Below, piece by piece: positions 1 to 8,975 of a stretch of DNA of 64,000 nucleotides. The position numbers were made by a program, and so were the translations under genes. The notes under the pieces are model-generated. The model did no database searches. It had not been told where the DNA came from and saw nothing but the letters and a program-made list of their open reading frames with translations. This stretch comes from Fulvivirga lutea (GTDB taxonomy: Bacteria; Bacteroidota; Bacteroidia; Cytophagales; Cyclobacteriaceae): positions 978,501 through 1,042,500 of the forward strand of contig NZ_CP070608.1 of the NCBI RefSeq assembly GCF_017068455.1, given 5' to 3'. Positions within the stretch are counted from its first letter, which is position 1, and every line of letters begins with the position of its first letter.

Positions 1-1
1 A

Positions 2-208
2 TATGCCATAGCTATTCTATCTGTGCTAATCCTCCTATTCAGTTGGCTGGTATTCATGAATTTTGGATGGATTGCAAGCACAGTATTGTGCTCTATGTTT
101 GTTGTGCTTTTAGGTATTTATAGCTTCTCCAGTAGGCCATGGGTATGTAAATATTATCGCATTGCTGGTGATGGAATATTCTTATTGCCCGCGGTTTATT
201 TTTTATGA
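2..208 (+). CDS. C-terminal fragment of a membrane protein (5' end outside window)
   Basis: The reading frame is open from the first bases of the window to a TGA that overlaps the ATG of the next gene in an ATGA arrangement, so this is the end of a gene that begins upstream. The roughly 68 visible residues form two hydrophobic stretches and a final hydrophobic tail ending in LLPAVYFL. Such tails occur in UbiA-type prenyltransferases of Bacteroidota, but no catalytic Asp-rich motif is inside the window, so the family is only a guess. The 4-nt overlap suggests translational coupling with the methyltransferase that follows. Confidence 0.6.
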   Translation, partial: YAIAILSVLILLFSWLVFMNFGWIASTVLCSMFVVLLGIYSFSSRPWVCKYYRIAGDGIFLLPAVYFL

Positions 209-819
209 ATAATTTTAACCGAGTAAGCTTTTTTTATGATTGGCTGGCAAAGCTGGTTTTCGGTAGGTCAATATTAAATTCTCAGACTGCATTCTTTAGT
301 TATTTGAAAGAAGGTGATGAAATTCTTATTTGCGGTGGAGGCACAGGTCAAATTCTTAAAGAATTAGAGAAGCTCAATATAAAATTAAGAATAGACTATG
401 TAGAGAAATCTAAGAAAATGATTGACAGGGCTAAAGAAATGGCGCCATTGAATAAATTAGACATTCAATTCATACAAAAAGACATATTTGATGTACAGCT
501 GAAAAAATATCAAATCGTAATTACACCTTTCTTTTTAGATGTATTTAAGGAGGAGAATTTGATAAAGTTGATTGATAAACTTAGTAGTTCTCTTCAAACC
601 ACGGGCTTTTGGTTGTGTACTGACTTCAAAAGAACGAACCAAAGGTGGAAGGATATCTTTATTCAATTCATGTACTGGTTCTTTCGATTAACAACGAATT
701 TGGAAGGCAATCTTCTTTTAGATTTTGAAAGTAGCATAGTTAAAAGTGGTTGTAAAAAACTTCGTTCGGCTACTTACTTTCATGAAATGATTGAAGCGGG
801 ATTGTACCAGAAACTATAA
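205..819 (+). CDS. Class I SAM-dependent methyltransferase
   Basis: This 204-residue protein has a recognisable SAM-binding fold. Motif I is CGGGTGQ at about residues 46-52, followed by an acidic motif II (DYVEKSKKM) and an acidic stretch near residue 90 (QKDIFDV). The N-terminus (FYDWLAKLVFGRS) resembles small ubiquinone/menaquinone-biosynthesis-type methyltransferases. The substrate cannot be read from the sequence; coupling to a membrane protein that might be UbiA-like would fit modification of a lipid or quinone, but that is inference. Its stop lies next to the stop of the convergent AlkD-like gene, with a 6-nt overlap of the two genes. Confidence 0.8.
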   Translation: MNNFNRVSFFYDWLAKLVFGRSILNSQTAFFSYLKEGDEILICGGGTGQILKELEKLNIKLRIDYVEKSKKMIDRAKEMAPLNKLDIQFIQKDIFDVQLKKYQIVITPFFLDVFKEENLIKLIDKLSSSLQTTGFWLCTDFKRTNQRWKDIFIQFMYWFFRLTTNLEGNLLLDFESSIVKSGCKKLRSATYFHEMIEAGLYQKL

Positions 820-1476
820 ATATTTAGATGCTTCTCTAACACTCAAGGGCGCCAGTTTATGGGTATTCACAAAATGGGTCACCCAATCCTTATTATGTTT
901 AGAGTATTCTCTTAATGACCAGCCAATTGCCTTTTGAATAAAAAATTCTGACGAATCCGATAGCGTAAGGATGGCCTGAGATAATAACTCTTTATCAGTT
1001 TCTTGTTTGTATTTAAGCTGGAAAAGTAGCATAACTCTGTTTAACCAAAAATTATCTGACTGAAGCCATTTGTTAAAATAAACAGGTATTAAGTCAGGGT
1101 GATTTTTAAAATGTACGCCTACAATATTGGAAGAAATTAAATCTACAGTATCCCACCACTGATGGTATTCCAACATGTATTCGATAATGTGAATTTTATC
1201 GGCATCAGACTTCTTGATCAATTTTTGGAAGAGCTCAACACCACAATAGTGATACTCTCTGTATGGAAAACTCCACAAGCCGATTAAAACACCATCGATA
1301 GTTTCTTGATTAGGTAGTCCGTGTTTTTTAGTAAATTCAGCTAGTAACTGCTTTCGCTTTGGTTGTTTGATGCCTAAAAAAGTGAACCTGTTTTTCATAT
1401 AGGCACTCATGCCGGCAGCCAGTTCGGTATTGCCCTTATCTTTGAAATGCTTATGTAATTCAACCAAATATTTCAT
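814..1476 (-). CDS. DNA alkylation repair protein, AlkD-like
   Basis: A 220-residue all-helical HEAT-like protein of the usual AlkD length. It shows the family pattern of an N-terminal GIKQPKRK-type segment, a YHQWWDTVD segment around residues 104-112 carrying the Asp/Trp expected at the glycosylase site, and a later FFIQKAIGWSLREYSK segment that is highly typical. AlkD-family enzymes excise N3- and N7-alkylated purines without flipping the base. The gene is monocistronic, divergent from the DJ-1-like lipoprotein gene and convergent with the methyltransferase gene. No clear promoter box was seen in the 43-bp divergent gap. Confidence 0.88.
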   Translation of the reverse strand: MKYLVELHKHFKDKGNTELAAGMSAYMKNRFTFLGIKQPKRKQLLAEFTKKHGLPNQETIDGVLIGLWSFPYREYHYCGVELFQKLIKKSDADKIHIIEYMLEYHQWWDTVDLISSNIVGVHFKNHPDLIPVYFNKWLQSDNFWLNRVMLLFQLKYKQETDKELLSQAILTLSDSSEFFIQKAIGWSLREYSKHNKDWVTHFVNTHKLAPLSVREASKYL

Positions 1477-1519
1477 TTGCTTTGAGCCTATCTAACTCTG
1501 ATTTAGTTACTTTTAATTT

Positions 1520-2254
1520 ATGAAAAAAATTGGCCTTCTAATCTTATCCATTCTATTTCTTCATGGCTGCGCAAATAATCAAGAGCCAAGTAATTCCAGT
1601 GATATTGAAATGCCACAGGCAATTATGCCATCTGAAAAGTATAATGTAGCATTTGTAATTGTTAATGGAGTCTATAATTCAGAATTGGTGGCTCCTATGG
1701 ATATTTTACATCATACAGTTTACCATACTGAACCTAGAATGAAGGTTTTTACTGTTGCCCCTGATACAACACTCATCACTACTTTTGAAGGGCTAAAAAT
1801 TAAGCCAGATTACTCTTTTGCATCGGCTCAACTCCCTGATATTAACGTTTTGGTTGTACCCAGTGCGGAGCATAGTATGAGCAGTGATTTAGAGAATGAC
1901 GAACTCATTAATTTTGTAAAAGAGAAAGGAAATGCTGCCAACTATGTAATGTCCCTATGCGATGGAGCGTTTGTGTTAGCTCAGGCAGGATTGGTAGATG
2001 GCAAAGAATCAACCACATTTCCTTCAGATATTGATGCTTACGCGCAAAGATTTCCACAGTTGAAAGTTCATAAGGGTGTGAGTTTTGTACATGACGGCAA
2101 ATTAATTACCTCTGTAGGAGGTGCTAAATCGTATGATCCGGCACTCTATTTATCTGAACTTTTGTATGGTAAAAAAGCAGCAGAAGGGCTTGCCAGAGGG
2201 TTAGTAATCGACTGGGATATTAATAGCATTAAGTTCGTGCGAGTAGCTGATTAA
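1520..2254 (+). CDS. DJ-1/PfpI (GlxA-like) family lipoprotein
   Basis: This 244-residue protein has a lipoprotein signal peptide ending at LHGC (Cys17) and a glutamine-amidotransferase-like DJ-1/PfpI domain from about residue 40 to 235. The nucleophile elbow is SLCDGAF with Cys147, as in the ThiJ/PfpI half of GlxA-type proteins, followed by LAQAGLVDG, which is typical of that half. No AraC-type helix-turn-helix follows, so it is not a transcription factor. A lipid-anchored version would act in the envelope. Its activity is unknown; relatives include isonitrile hydratases, glyoxalases and proteases. Its stop shares four bases with the convergent hydrolase-OsmC gene. Confidence 0.82.
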   Translation: MKKIGLLILSILFLHGCANNQEPSNSSDIEMPQAIMPSEKYNVAFVIVNGVYNSELVAPMDILHHTVYHTEPRMKVFTVAPDTTLITTFEGLKIKPDYSFASAQLPDINVLVVPSAEHSMSSDLENDELINFVKEKGNAANYVMSLCDGAFVLAQAGLVDGKESTTFPSDIDAYAQRFPQLKVHKGVSFVHDGKLITSVGGAKSYDPALYLSELLYGKKAAEGLARGLVIDWDINSIKFVRVAD

Positions 2255-3459
2255 ATCAATTTTGTTTTCACCACAATTTCATTGTGAAGTGTTCTATGAA
2301 CTGGGCACTTATCGGCAATTTCCAATAAACGATCTCTTTGTTCAGCAGTAAGGTTACCGGTAAGTTCAATTTCTCTTTCTATTTGATCCAGCACAGAACT
2401 TTTACTTTCAGGGTTTTCCGAGTCTTTCGTATGTTCTTTTGAGTGCTGTAAATGAACTTTCACCTCTTTCAAGTCAATTTCTTTCCTATCTGCATACATT
2501 CTTAATGTCATGCCCGTGCATGCTCCCAATGCCGCCACTAATAAATCATAAGGTGAAGGACCAAAATCGCCACCCCCGAGTGATTTAGGTTCATCGGCTA
2601 ATAAATAGTGATTTTCAGTTTTTATTTCAGTGAGATACTTATCCATCCCAGTTCTTACTGTTACCTGCTTTTCGGAGGTTAACTCATTTTCCTTTTTGTA
2701 CTCAACATACCGTTCTGCCCATGCAGCGATAATATTGCCTACATAACTGGAGTCTGTATTTTTAGTTAAAAGGTGGTTTGCCCCATCCAACGAAATGAAA
2801 CTTTTTGGATGATGGGCCGCTTCATAAATCTTTCGGGCATTTTCAACTCCCACGATCTCATCCTGCGGGCTGTGCATTACCAATAACGACTTCTTTAATT
2901 TTGATATCTTTTGATCATTGTTAGCTTGCTCGATATCTTCAATAAACTGCTGCCGAATTTTGAATGGCCGGCCTCCAATTTTAACAGTAGCCTCACCTTC
3001 CTTCTTAATAGTTTCTAAGTCTTTATCAAACATGTGCGTTACATGGCCTGGGTCAAATGGCGAGCCAATGGTAACAACAGCCTTAGCTTCAGGCATTTGA
3101 TGTGCTGCGGCCAAAACTGCAGCTCCGCCAAGCGAATGACCAATTATAATGGCAGGAGCTTTGTACTGCTCTTTCATAAAATCATAAGCACTCACTAAAT
3201 CGGAGATATTGGAGTTGAAGTTGGTATTTGAGAAGTCACCTTCGCTACTTCCTAAACCGGTAAAATCAAAACGCAAAACGGCTATTCCTTTCTGGGTCAT
3301 TGCTCTGCTAATATTTACTACTGCTTTAAGGTCTTTAGAGCAGGTAAAGCAATGCGCAAAAATGGCATAGGCAAGAGGGTTACCATCTACAGGTAATTCT
3401 AATATAGCATGGATAGTTTGACTTTCTGTATTCTGAAATTTCACCGGTTCAAGCTTCAT
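2251..3459 (-). CDS. Alpha/beta hydrolase - OsmC fusion protein
   Basis: Two domains are fused in 402 residues. The N-terminal part is an alpha/beta hydrolase with nucleophile elbow GHSLGG (Ser109), a probable acid at Asp200 and a probable base at His229 in GANHL. The C-terminal part, from about residue 265, is an OsmC/Ohr-type domain with the two expected redox cysteines, Cys314 in LGACTGMTLR and Cys385 in KCPVHRTL. OsmC-type domains reduce organic hydroperoxides. The fusion is a known architecture in Bacteroidota and Proteobacteria; the esterase half may release a substrate for the peroxidase half, but this is not shown by sequence. The ATG start is clear and the gene stands alone. Confidence 0.9.
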   Translation of the reverse strand: MKLEPVKFQNTESQTIHAILELPVDGNPLAYAIFAHCFTCSKDLKAVVNISRAMTQKGIAVLRFDFTGLGSSEGDFSNTNFNSNISDLVSAYDFMKEQYKAPAIIIGHSLGGAAVLAAAHQMPEAKAVVTIGSPFDPGHVTHMFDKDLETIKKEGEATVKIGGRPFKIRQQFIEDIEQANNDQKISKLKKSLLVMHSPQDEIVGVENARKIYEAAHHPKSFISLDGANHLLTKNTDSSYVGNIIAAWAERYVEYKKENELTSEKQVTVRTGMDKYLTEIKTENHYLLADEPKSLGGGDFGPSPYDLLVAALGACTGMTLRMYADRKEIDLKEVKVHLQHSKEHTKDSENPESKSSVLDQIEREIELTGNLTAEQRDRLLEIADKCPVHRTLHNEIVVKTKLI

Positions 3460-3573
3460 CTTTTGTGGGGTTAAGAATTTATTGATATAAAATACTGGTT
3501 TTTCTTACACTAATATGGAATGTAGCTGACTAAACGTTATATTGCAAAATTTTATTCCGAGATTGTATAAGTT

Positions 3574-6204
3574 ATGATTCAATTAGGTCCGGATGGACTG
3601 GTAATTTCTGAGTTGTTTGAGGCAAGTGTAGATGGCATTTTCTTGTTGGATGATGACTGTAGGGTATTTTCTTGGAATAAGAAAATGAAATCGCTCACTG
3701 GTTTTGATCAGGATCTTGTCAAAGGCAAACACATTTTTAATCTTTCAGGCCAGTTTAAAAGAACATTTTTTATTGAGGCGCTTAAATCAGCCTTAAATAA
3801 TGAGGGTTCTGTCTTATCAGAAAGACTAGTATTTCCTGTAAAGGGATCTTTCGTTTATTGCCAGGCCAGTATATCACCATTCAGTTTGCCATATGGCGAA
3901 GGAATTGGCTGCATGGTTGTTTTACGGCAACTCAATGAGAGCAAGAAAGAGAGTAGGTTTAAGCCTTTGGTAGAAGAATCTCCTATTGCCACAGCAATTT
4001 ATGATAGAAAAGGGCAGCCTAAATATTTTAATAAGGCCTATGGCAAGATTTGGGGTGCATCAACCAAAATTTCAAGCTACGTTTTAGATTCTTACAATAT
4101 TCTTGAAGATATACAGCTTGTAGATTTAGGGATAATGCCATTTATCGAAAAGGCCTTTGCTGGTGAAACATGCGAAATTCCAGCTGTATCTTATAATCCG
4201 GAAAAAACACCAGCCCTTAAAAATTTGGGCTTAGATGAATACAAATTCGTCAAAGGACATTTGTTTCCAATAGTAAATGCTGAAAGGCAGGTGGAAGAAG
4301 TAGTTCTTGTTTTAAATGATGTTACTTTTCAAAAACAAGCCGAGCAGATACTCTCAGATACACATGCTAAATTTCAAAAGTTAACTCACGGACTACCAGG
4401 AGTAATTTACGAATACGAAGAAATAGGCGAAAACCCACACACATTCAGATACATAAGCGAAGGGTGCCAGGATATGTTTGGGTTTTCACCCGAGGAGATT
4501 CTTGCCAACTCAGCACTGCTAGAAAATAGAATCCATTCAGAAGATATTGATAGTTACAGGCAGTCGATGCGAAATAGTGAGTTTGGCGCCCGTAATTGGG
4601 CATGGCAAGGCCGCATCGTGGTAAACAATGTAACTAAGTGGATTGAAGGAAAATCCAGCCCAACAAAACTGAATGATGGTTCCATCGTGCGTTATGGACT
4701 GCTTCTTGACATCACAGATAAAAAAGAAGTGGAGCGCCAGTATAAATTAACCGAAGAGCGGCTTCAACTTGCCCTAGATGGTGCTGATCTTGGTCTTTGG
4801 GAGTGGGAGCATAAAAAGGGAAAATTCTTACTTAATAAATCATGGGCTCATAAATTGGGTTATGATCATAGTGAATTCAACAAACACTTTTCAAAGTGGG
4901 AGTCATTGGTTCATCCGGAAGATTTAGAAGTATTTAATACAAAAACTGAGCAATTCTCCTTAGGCACAAAAGAAGTGGTTGAATTTGAGTACCGCATGAA
5001 AACTAAATCAGGTGAGTGGGTTTGGGTGCTTGATAGAGGCAAAGTAATAGAACGAACGAAAACAGGGAAAGTAAAACGCGCTTCAGGTACCATTTTGGAT
5101 GTCAATAAATCCAAAATAACCCAGCAGCTTATAAAGCAAAATGAACAGTTATTTACTCAGCTGTTTGAAAATGCACCGCTAGGCCTTGTGTTGCTTGATG
5201 ACAAGCACCAGGTAGTACAAATGAATCAAGGGTTTGTTGATATGTTTGGCTACACTCAGGAAGAAGTAATTGGCAACCAGCTTAATAATATTATTGTACC
5301 CGATGCCAGTGTTCAGGAAAGCATAGACATCAATACACTTACCTCAAAGGGGACTGTCGGTATCCTGGAGTCACACCGTTTGCATAAAAATGGTAATATG
5401 GTTCCTGTAATTATCTATGGTGTGCCAATTTCTTACAACGAAACAACCATAGGCATCTATGGCATCTATGTAAATATTGCCGAGCGCGTTAAAGCTGAAA
5501 AGGAACTGCAAATCCGAAATAACGAACTGGATAATTTCGTATATAAAGTTTCGCACGACTTAAGGGCGCCACTTTCATCAATACTAGGATTAGTTCATTT
5601 GGCTAATCATGAGCAGAACGAGGATGACTTGAAAGAATATATCGCTATCATTGAGAATAGAGTAAAGCAGCTCGATAGTTTTATTAATGATGTACTTAGC
5701 CACTCAAAAAACCTGAAAATGGATGTGAAGGTGGATGAGATTAACTTTAAGGAAATTATTGATAACTGCTATGCAGAATTAAGTTATCTGCCGCATTCAC
5801 AAAATGTTTTGCGTAAAATAGCCATTGATGGCCCTGCTTTTTATAGTGATGTTTGGCGTATCAAAGAAGTGTTCAGAAACTTAATTTCTAACGCCATCAA
5901 GTATGCTGATCCGGAAAAAGATTGCTCGTTCATTTCATTAGATATTACTATTACTGAAGAGCAAGCCACTATCAGAGTAGAGGATAACGGAATTGGCATT
6001 GATGATGAATCGTTGCCTAAAATATTCGAAATGTTCTACCGTGCTACTACCAAAGCAGAAGGTTCGGGTATTGGACTATACATTGTTAAAAATGCAATCG
6101 AAAAGCTAGGCGGACAAGTAGAGCTGGAAAGCAAGGCCGATGAAGGCACCATCTTTAACATAATTTTGCCTAATCAATGTCATAACGCTGAAATTAAGGC
6201 GTAG
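3574..6204 (+). CDS. Multi-PAS sensor histidine kinase
   Basis: An 876-residue apparently soluble kinase without transmembrane segments. Five PAS-like domains can be read at about residues 8-115, 127-250, 265-385, 391-505 and 520-640, followed by a HisKA domain with the phosphoacceptor His661 (KVSHDLRAPLS) and a HATPase domain with N box near 773, G1 (VEDNGIGIDD) near 805 and G2 (GSGIGLYIV) near 831. No receiver domain is attached and no response regulator gene is adjacent, so it is an orphan. Its kinase core strongly resembles that of the kinase at 20161-21855. The GNAT-type gene follows 18 nt downstream. Confidence 0.92.
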   Translation: MIQLGPDGLVISELFEASVDGIFLLDDDCRVFSWNKKMKSLTGFDQDLVKGKHIFNLSGQFKRTFFIEALKSALNNEGSVLSERLVFPVKGSFVYCQASISPFSLPYGEGIGCMVVLRQLNESKKESRFKPLVEESPIATAIYDRKGQPKYFNKAYGKIWGASTKISSYVLDSYNILEDIQLVDLGIMPFIEKAFAGETCEIPAVSYNPEKTPALKNLGLDEYKFVKGHLFPIVNAERQVEEVVLVLNDVTFQKQAEQILSDTHAKFQKLTHGLPGVIYEYEEIGENPHTFRYISEGCQDMFGFSPEEILANSALLENRIHSEDIDSYRQSMRNSEFGARNWAWQGRIVVNNVTKWIEGKSSPTKLNDGSIVRYGLLLDITDKKEVERQYKLTEERLQLALDGADLGLWEWEHKKGKFLLNKSWAHKLGYDHSEFNKHFSKWESLVHPEDLEVFNTKTEQFSLGTKEVVEFEYRMKTKSGEWVWVLDRGKVIERTKTGKVKRASGTILDVNKSKITQQLIKQNEQLFTQLFENAPLGLVLLDDKHQVVQMNQGFVDMFGYTQEEVIGNQLNNIIVPDASVQESIDINTLTSKGTVGILESHRLHKNGNMVPVIIYGVPISYNETTIGIYGIYVNIAERVKAEKELQIRNNELDNFVYKVSHDLRAPLSSILGLVHLANHEQNEDDLKEYIAIIENRVKQLDSFINDVLSHSKNLKMDVKVDEINFKEIIDNCYAELSYLPHSQNVLRKIAIDGPAFYSDVWRIKEVFRNLISNAIKYADPEKDCSFISLDITITEEQATIRVEDNGIGIDDESLPKIFEMFYRATTKAEGSGIGLYIVKNAIEKLGGQVELESKADEGTIFNIILPNQCHNAEIKA

Positions 6205-6222
6205 AAGGCTTATACTTGCAAC

Positions 6223-7392
6223 ATGAACGTTGTTGAAGTTAAAGACAAGTCCTCAATCAAAGAATTTATTCAGTTTCCGGTTCGTCTGTATAAAGATGAG
6301 AAAACCTGGATTCGCCCTCTAGATAAGGACATCGAAAATGTTTTTGACCCAAAGAAAAACAAGACTTTTAGAAATGGTAAATGCACTCGCTGGATTCTTC
6401 AGCGAGATGGAGAAACGATAGGTCGAATAGCTGCTTTCGTTAATGAAAAAACCGTTCATAAAGATAATGATCAACCTACTGGTGGGCTTGGTTTTTTCGA
6501 GTGTATTAATGATCGGCAAGCGGCTAATTTACTTTTTGATACAGGTAAAAAGTGGTTAGAAGACCAGGGAATGGAAGCCATGGATGGGCCCATTAACTTT
6601 GGCGAACGAGATAAATGGTGGGGTTGTTTAATTGATGGTTTTCATATTGAACCTAATTACAACTGTAATTACAACTTCCCTTATTATGTTCAGCTTTTCG
6701 AGAACTATGGCTTTCAAATATATTTCAAGCAATTTACGTTTGGTAGAAAAGTAAGAGCGCCATTCTCTCAGAAACTAATGGAGAAGGGTGAAAAAATTAT
6801 GGCTGATAAAGACTCCGGATACCACTTTGAGCATCTGAGACTTAAGAATTTAGCTAAATACACGGAAGATTTTAGAGTAGTATATAATAAAGCCTGGGCT
6901 AGGCATAAAGGGGTTTCAAAGATGACTTCCTTACAAGCGAAAGCCATAATGAAGCAGATGAAACCGATCATCGATGAAAAGATTATTTGGTTTGGTTATC
7001 ATAACAATGAGCCCATTGCCTTTTACATAAATCTGCCTGAAGTAAACCAGATTTTTAAGTACGTTAATGGCAAGTTAGATTGGATTGGTAAACTAAAATT
7101 TGTTTACCATAAGTGGCGCAAGAGTTGTAATAAAATGCTGGGCTTAGTATTTGGTATTGCCCCGGAGCATCAAGGAAAAGGGGTTGAGGGAGCTTTAGTT
7201 TTAGCTACAGCCCAAATGGTGCAAAAGGACTACCAAAGATATGATGATTTAGAAATGAATTGGATTGGAGATTTTAATCCAAAAATGATTAGAGTGGTAG
7301 AACAAGTCGGTGGAGATATTGTTAAAACCCATGTCACCTACCGTAAATTGTTTGATGAATCAAAACCATTCAAGCGTTGTCCTATTCAGTAG
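6223..7392 (+). CDS. GNAT-fold acetyltransferase-like protein
   Basis: A 389-residue protein with a C-terminal GNAT-like region. An acetyl-CoA-loop-like segment LVFGIAPEHQGKGVEGALV occurs at about residues 306-324 and is followed by a helix and a terminal MNWIGDFNPKMI strand region. The N-terminal part (RIAAFVNEK) resembles an additional GNAT-like half, giving the usual length of this Bacteroidota family. The substrate is unknown. It lies between the PAS kinase and the VTT membrane protein, only 7 nt before the latter, and is probably cotranscribed with it and hemH. Confidence 0.75.
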   Translation: MNVVEVKDKSSIKEFIQFPVRLYKDEKTWIRPLDKDIENVFDPKKNKTFRNGKCTRWILQRDGETIGRIAAFVNEKTVHKDNDQPTGGLGFFECINDRQAANLLFDTGKKWLEDQGMEAMDGPINFGERDKWWGCLIDGFHIEPNYNCNYNFPYYVQLFENYGFQIYFKQFTFGRKVRAPFSQKLMEKGEKIMADKDSGYHFEHLRLKNLAKYTEDFRVVYNKAWARHKGVSKMTSLQAKAIMKQMKPIIDEKIIWFGYHNNEPIAFYINLPEVNQIFKYVNGKLDWIGKLKFVYHKWRKSCNKMLGLVFGIAPEHQGKGVEGALVLATAQMVQKDYQRYDDLEMNWIGDFNPKMIRVVEQVGGDIVKTHVTYRKLFDESKPFKRCPIQ

Positions 7393-7399
7393 TTGGTGA

Positions 7400-7960
7400 A
7401 TGAATATTTTGAATTTTAGATCAAGAATTTTAGTTAAGAATATTTTGAAAGGCCTGCTTTGGTTAACAGGACTTATCGTGTTATTCTATGTTTTTGAAGA
7501 GTACACGCATTTCAATTTATTTTTAGAACACATAGCACAATGGCCTTGGGCTGTTTATTCTGTATTTATTGCTTCTGAAATAATTTTTGGGATTATACCA
7601 CCCGAGTTCTTTGTTAAATGGTCTGAAAGCCATGGTTTATTCAATACCTATGTGGCGAATGTAGCCTTACTGGCAATCATTTCTTATGGGGCAGGTGTAT
7701 TAGGTTATTACATAGGTTCCAACCTCAGAAATGTTGCTTTTTTTAAGCCGTATTTTGATAGATACATCCGCAGATACAGAAACTTACTGAATAAATACGC
7801 TGGATTCCTTATTCTTATTGGAGCTGTAACTCCTGTACCGTTTTCAGCAATATGTATGCTTGTAGGAGCTACAAACTTTGATTTTAATAAATTCTTGCTG
7901 GTAGCCTCCACCCGTTTTTTAAGATTTGCCTTTTACTCAGCTGCTTTATTTTACATATAA
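7400..7960 (+). CDS. VTT/DedA-like (YqaA type) membrane protein
   Basis: A 186-residue integral membrane protein with about five hydrophobic segments. The loop with GAVTPVPFSAICMLVGA near residues 138-154 matches the re-entrant region of SNARE-associated/VTT proteins of the YqaA/DedA type. Family members are implicated in lipid scrambling or flipping and membrane homeostasis. The gene starts 7 nt after the GNAT gene and ends 6 nt before hemH, which points to one transcription unit. No role in heme synthesis can be inferred beyond the operon position. Confidence 0.78.
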   Translation: MNILNFRSRILVKNILKGLLWLTGLIVLFYVFEEYTHFNLFLEHIAQWPWAVYSVFIASEIIFGIIPPEFFVKWSESHGLFNTYVANVALLAIISYGAGVLGYYIGSNLRNVAFFKPYFDRYIRRYRNLLNKYAGFLILIGAVTPVPFSAICMLVGATNFDFNKFLLVASTRFLRFAFYSAALFYI

Positions 7961-7966
7961 CAGATT

Positions 7967-8974
7967 ATGAAGAAAAGAACCGGAGTACTTTTAATTAACC
8001 TTGGAACGCCTGATAGCCCTTCTGTTGGTGATGTTCGCTCCTACCTGTTTCAATTTTTAAATGATCCTAGAGTAATTGATATACCAAAATTGCTTAGAAT
8101 GATTTTGGTGAACTTAATCATCGTTCCTTTTAGAGCACCAAAGTCAGCAAAGATTTATAAAGAATTATGGACGGATGAAGGTTCACCACTTTTGAATATT
8201 AGTCAGAATGTGGCTAACAAATTGGATAAAGAGTTAGGCGATGATTTCGATGTACACCTTGCCATGCGTTATAAAAATCCAAACATCAAGGATGTGTTGG
8301 AGCAAATGCGATTAAAGAATTATACTAAGATTGTAGTGATCACCATGTTTCCCCAATATGCCTCGGCTAGCACGGGCTCAGCTTATGAGTTGGTAATGGA
8401 TGTAGTGAAAAAGTGGTGGGTAATTCCTGAAATACAATTTGCTGGGCAGTATTATGACCATCCTGATTTTATTGAAGCTATTGCGGATAGAGCATCCAAA
8501 TATAATTTTGACGAATATGATCACATTTTATTCTCCTACCATGGCGTACCTGACAGGCATGTAGATAAGGTTTATGCTACTGGTTTATGTACTGATAGAG
8601 ACTGCGAACACGAAATCACAGAAGAGAACCAATATTGCTATAAAGCTACTTGTTACGCAACAACCAGGCTTTTAGTGAAGAGGCTGGGAATTCCTGAAGA
8701 CCAATATACCGTTTGTTTTCAATCGCGGTTAGATAAAAAGTGGCTTACGCCATTTTCTGACAAGGTTGTAGAGGAATGGGGCAAAAAGGGAGCTAAGAAA
8801 TTGCTCGTTTTCTCACCAGCCTTTACTGCTGACTGCCTGGAAACTATTATTGAAATTGGTGATGAGTACCAGGAAATTTTTGAAGAACATGGCGGTGAGA
8901 AAGTACAGTTAGTGGAAAGCCTGAACGAACACCCGCTGTGGATTAAGTGTTTGAAGGAGTTGGTCTTGAAATAG
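7967..8974 (+). CDS. hemH: Ferrochelatase
   Basis: The 335-residue protein begins with the typical GVLLINLGTPDSPS and has the metal-binding SYHGVPDRH with His192, followed by a Cys-containing segment (LCTDRDCEH ... YCYKATCYATT). The C-terminal FSPAFTADCLETIIEI carries the conserved Glu. The enzyme inserts ferrous iron into protoporphyrin IX (or coproporphyrin in some lineages), the last or near-last step of heme synthesis. The cysteines could suggest a cluster or metal site, but the spacing alone does not prove it. Its TAG stop is one base away from the stop of the convergent cysteine desulfurase gene. Confidence 0.96.
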   Translation: MKKRTGVLLINLGTPDSPSVGDVRSYLFQFLNDPRVIDIPKLLRMILVNLIIVPFRAPKSAKIYKELWTDEGSPLLNISQNVANKLDKELGDDFDVHLAMRYKNPNIKDVLEQMRLKNYTKIVVITMFPQYASASTGSAYELVMDVVKKWWVIPEIQFAGQYYDHPDFIEAIADRASKYNFDEYDHILFSYHGVPDRHVDKVYATGLCTDRDCEHEITEENQYCYKATCYATTRLLVKRLGIPEDQYTVCFQSRLDKKWLTPFSDKVVEEWGKKGAKKLLVFSPAFTADCLETIIEIGDEYQEIFEEHGGEKVQLVESLNEHPLWIKCLKELVLK

Positions 8975-8975
8975 C

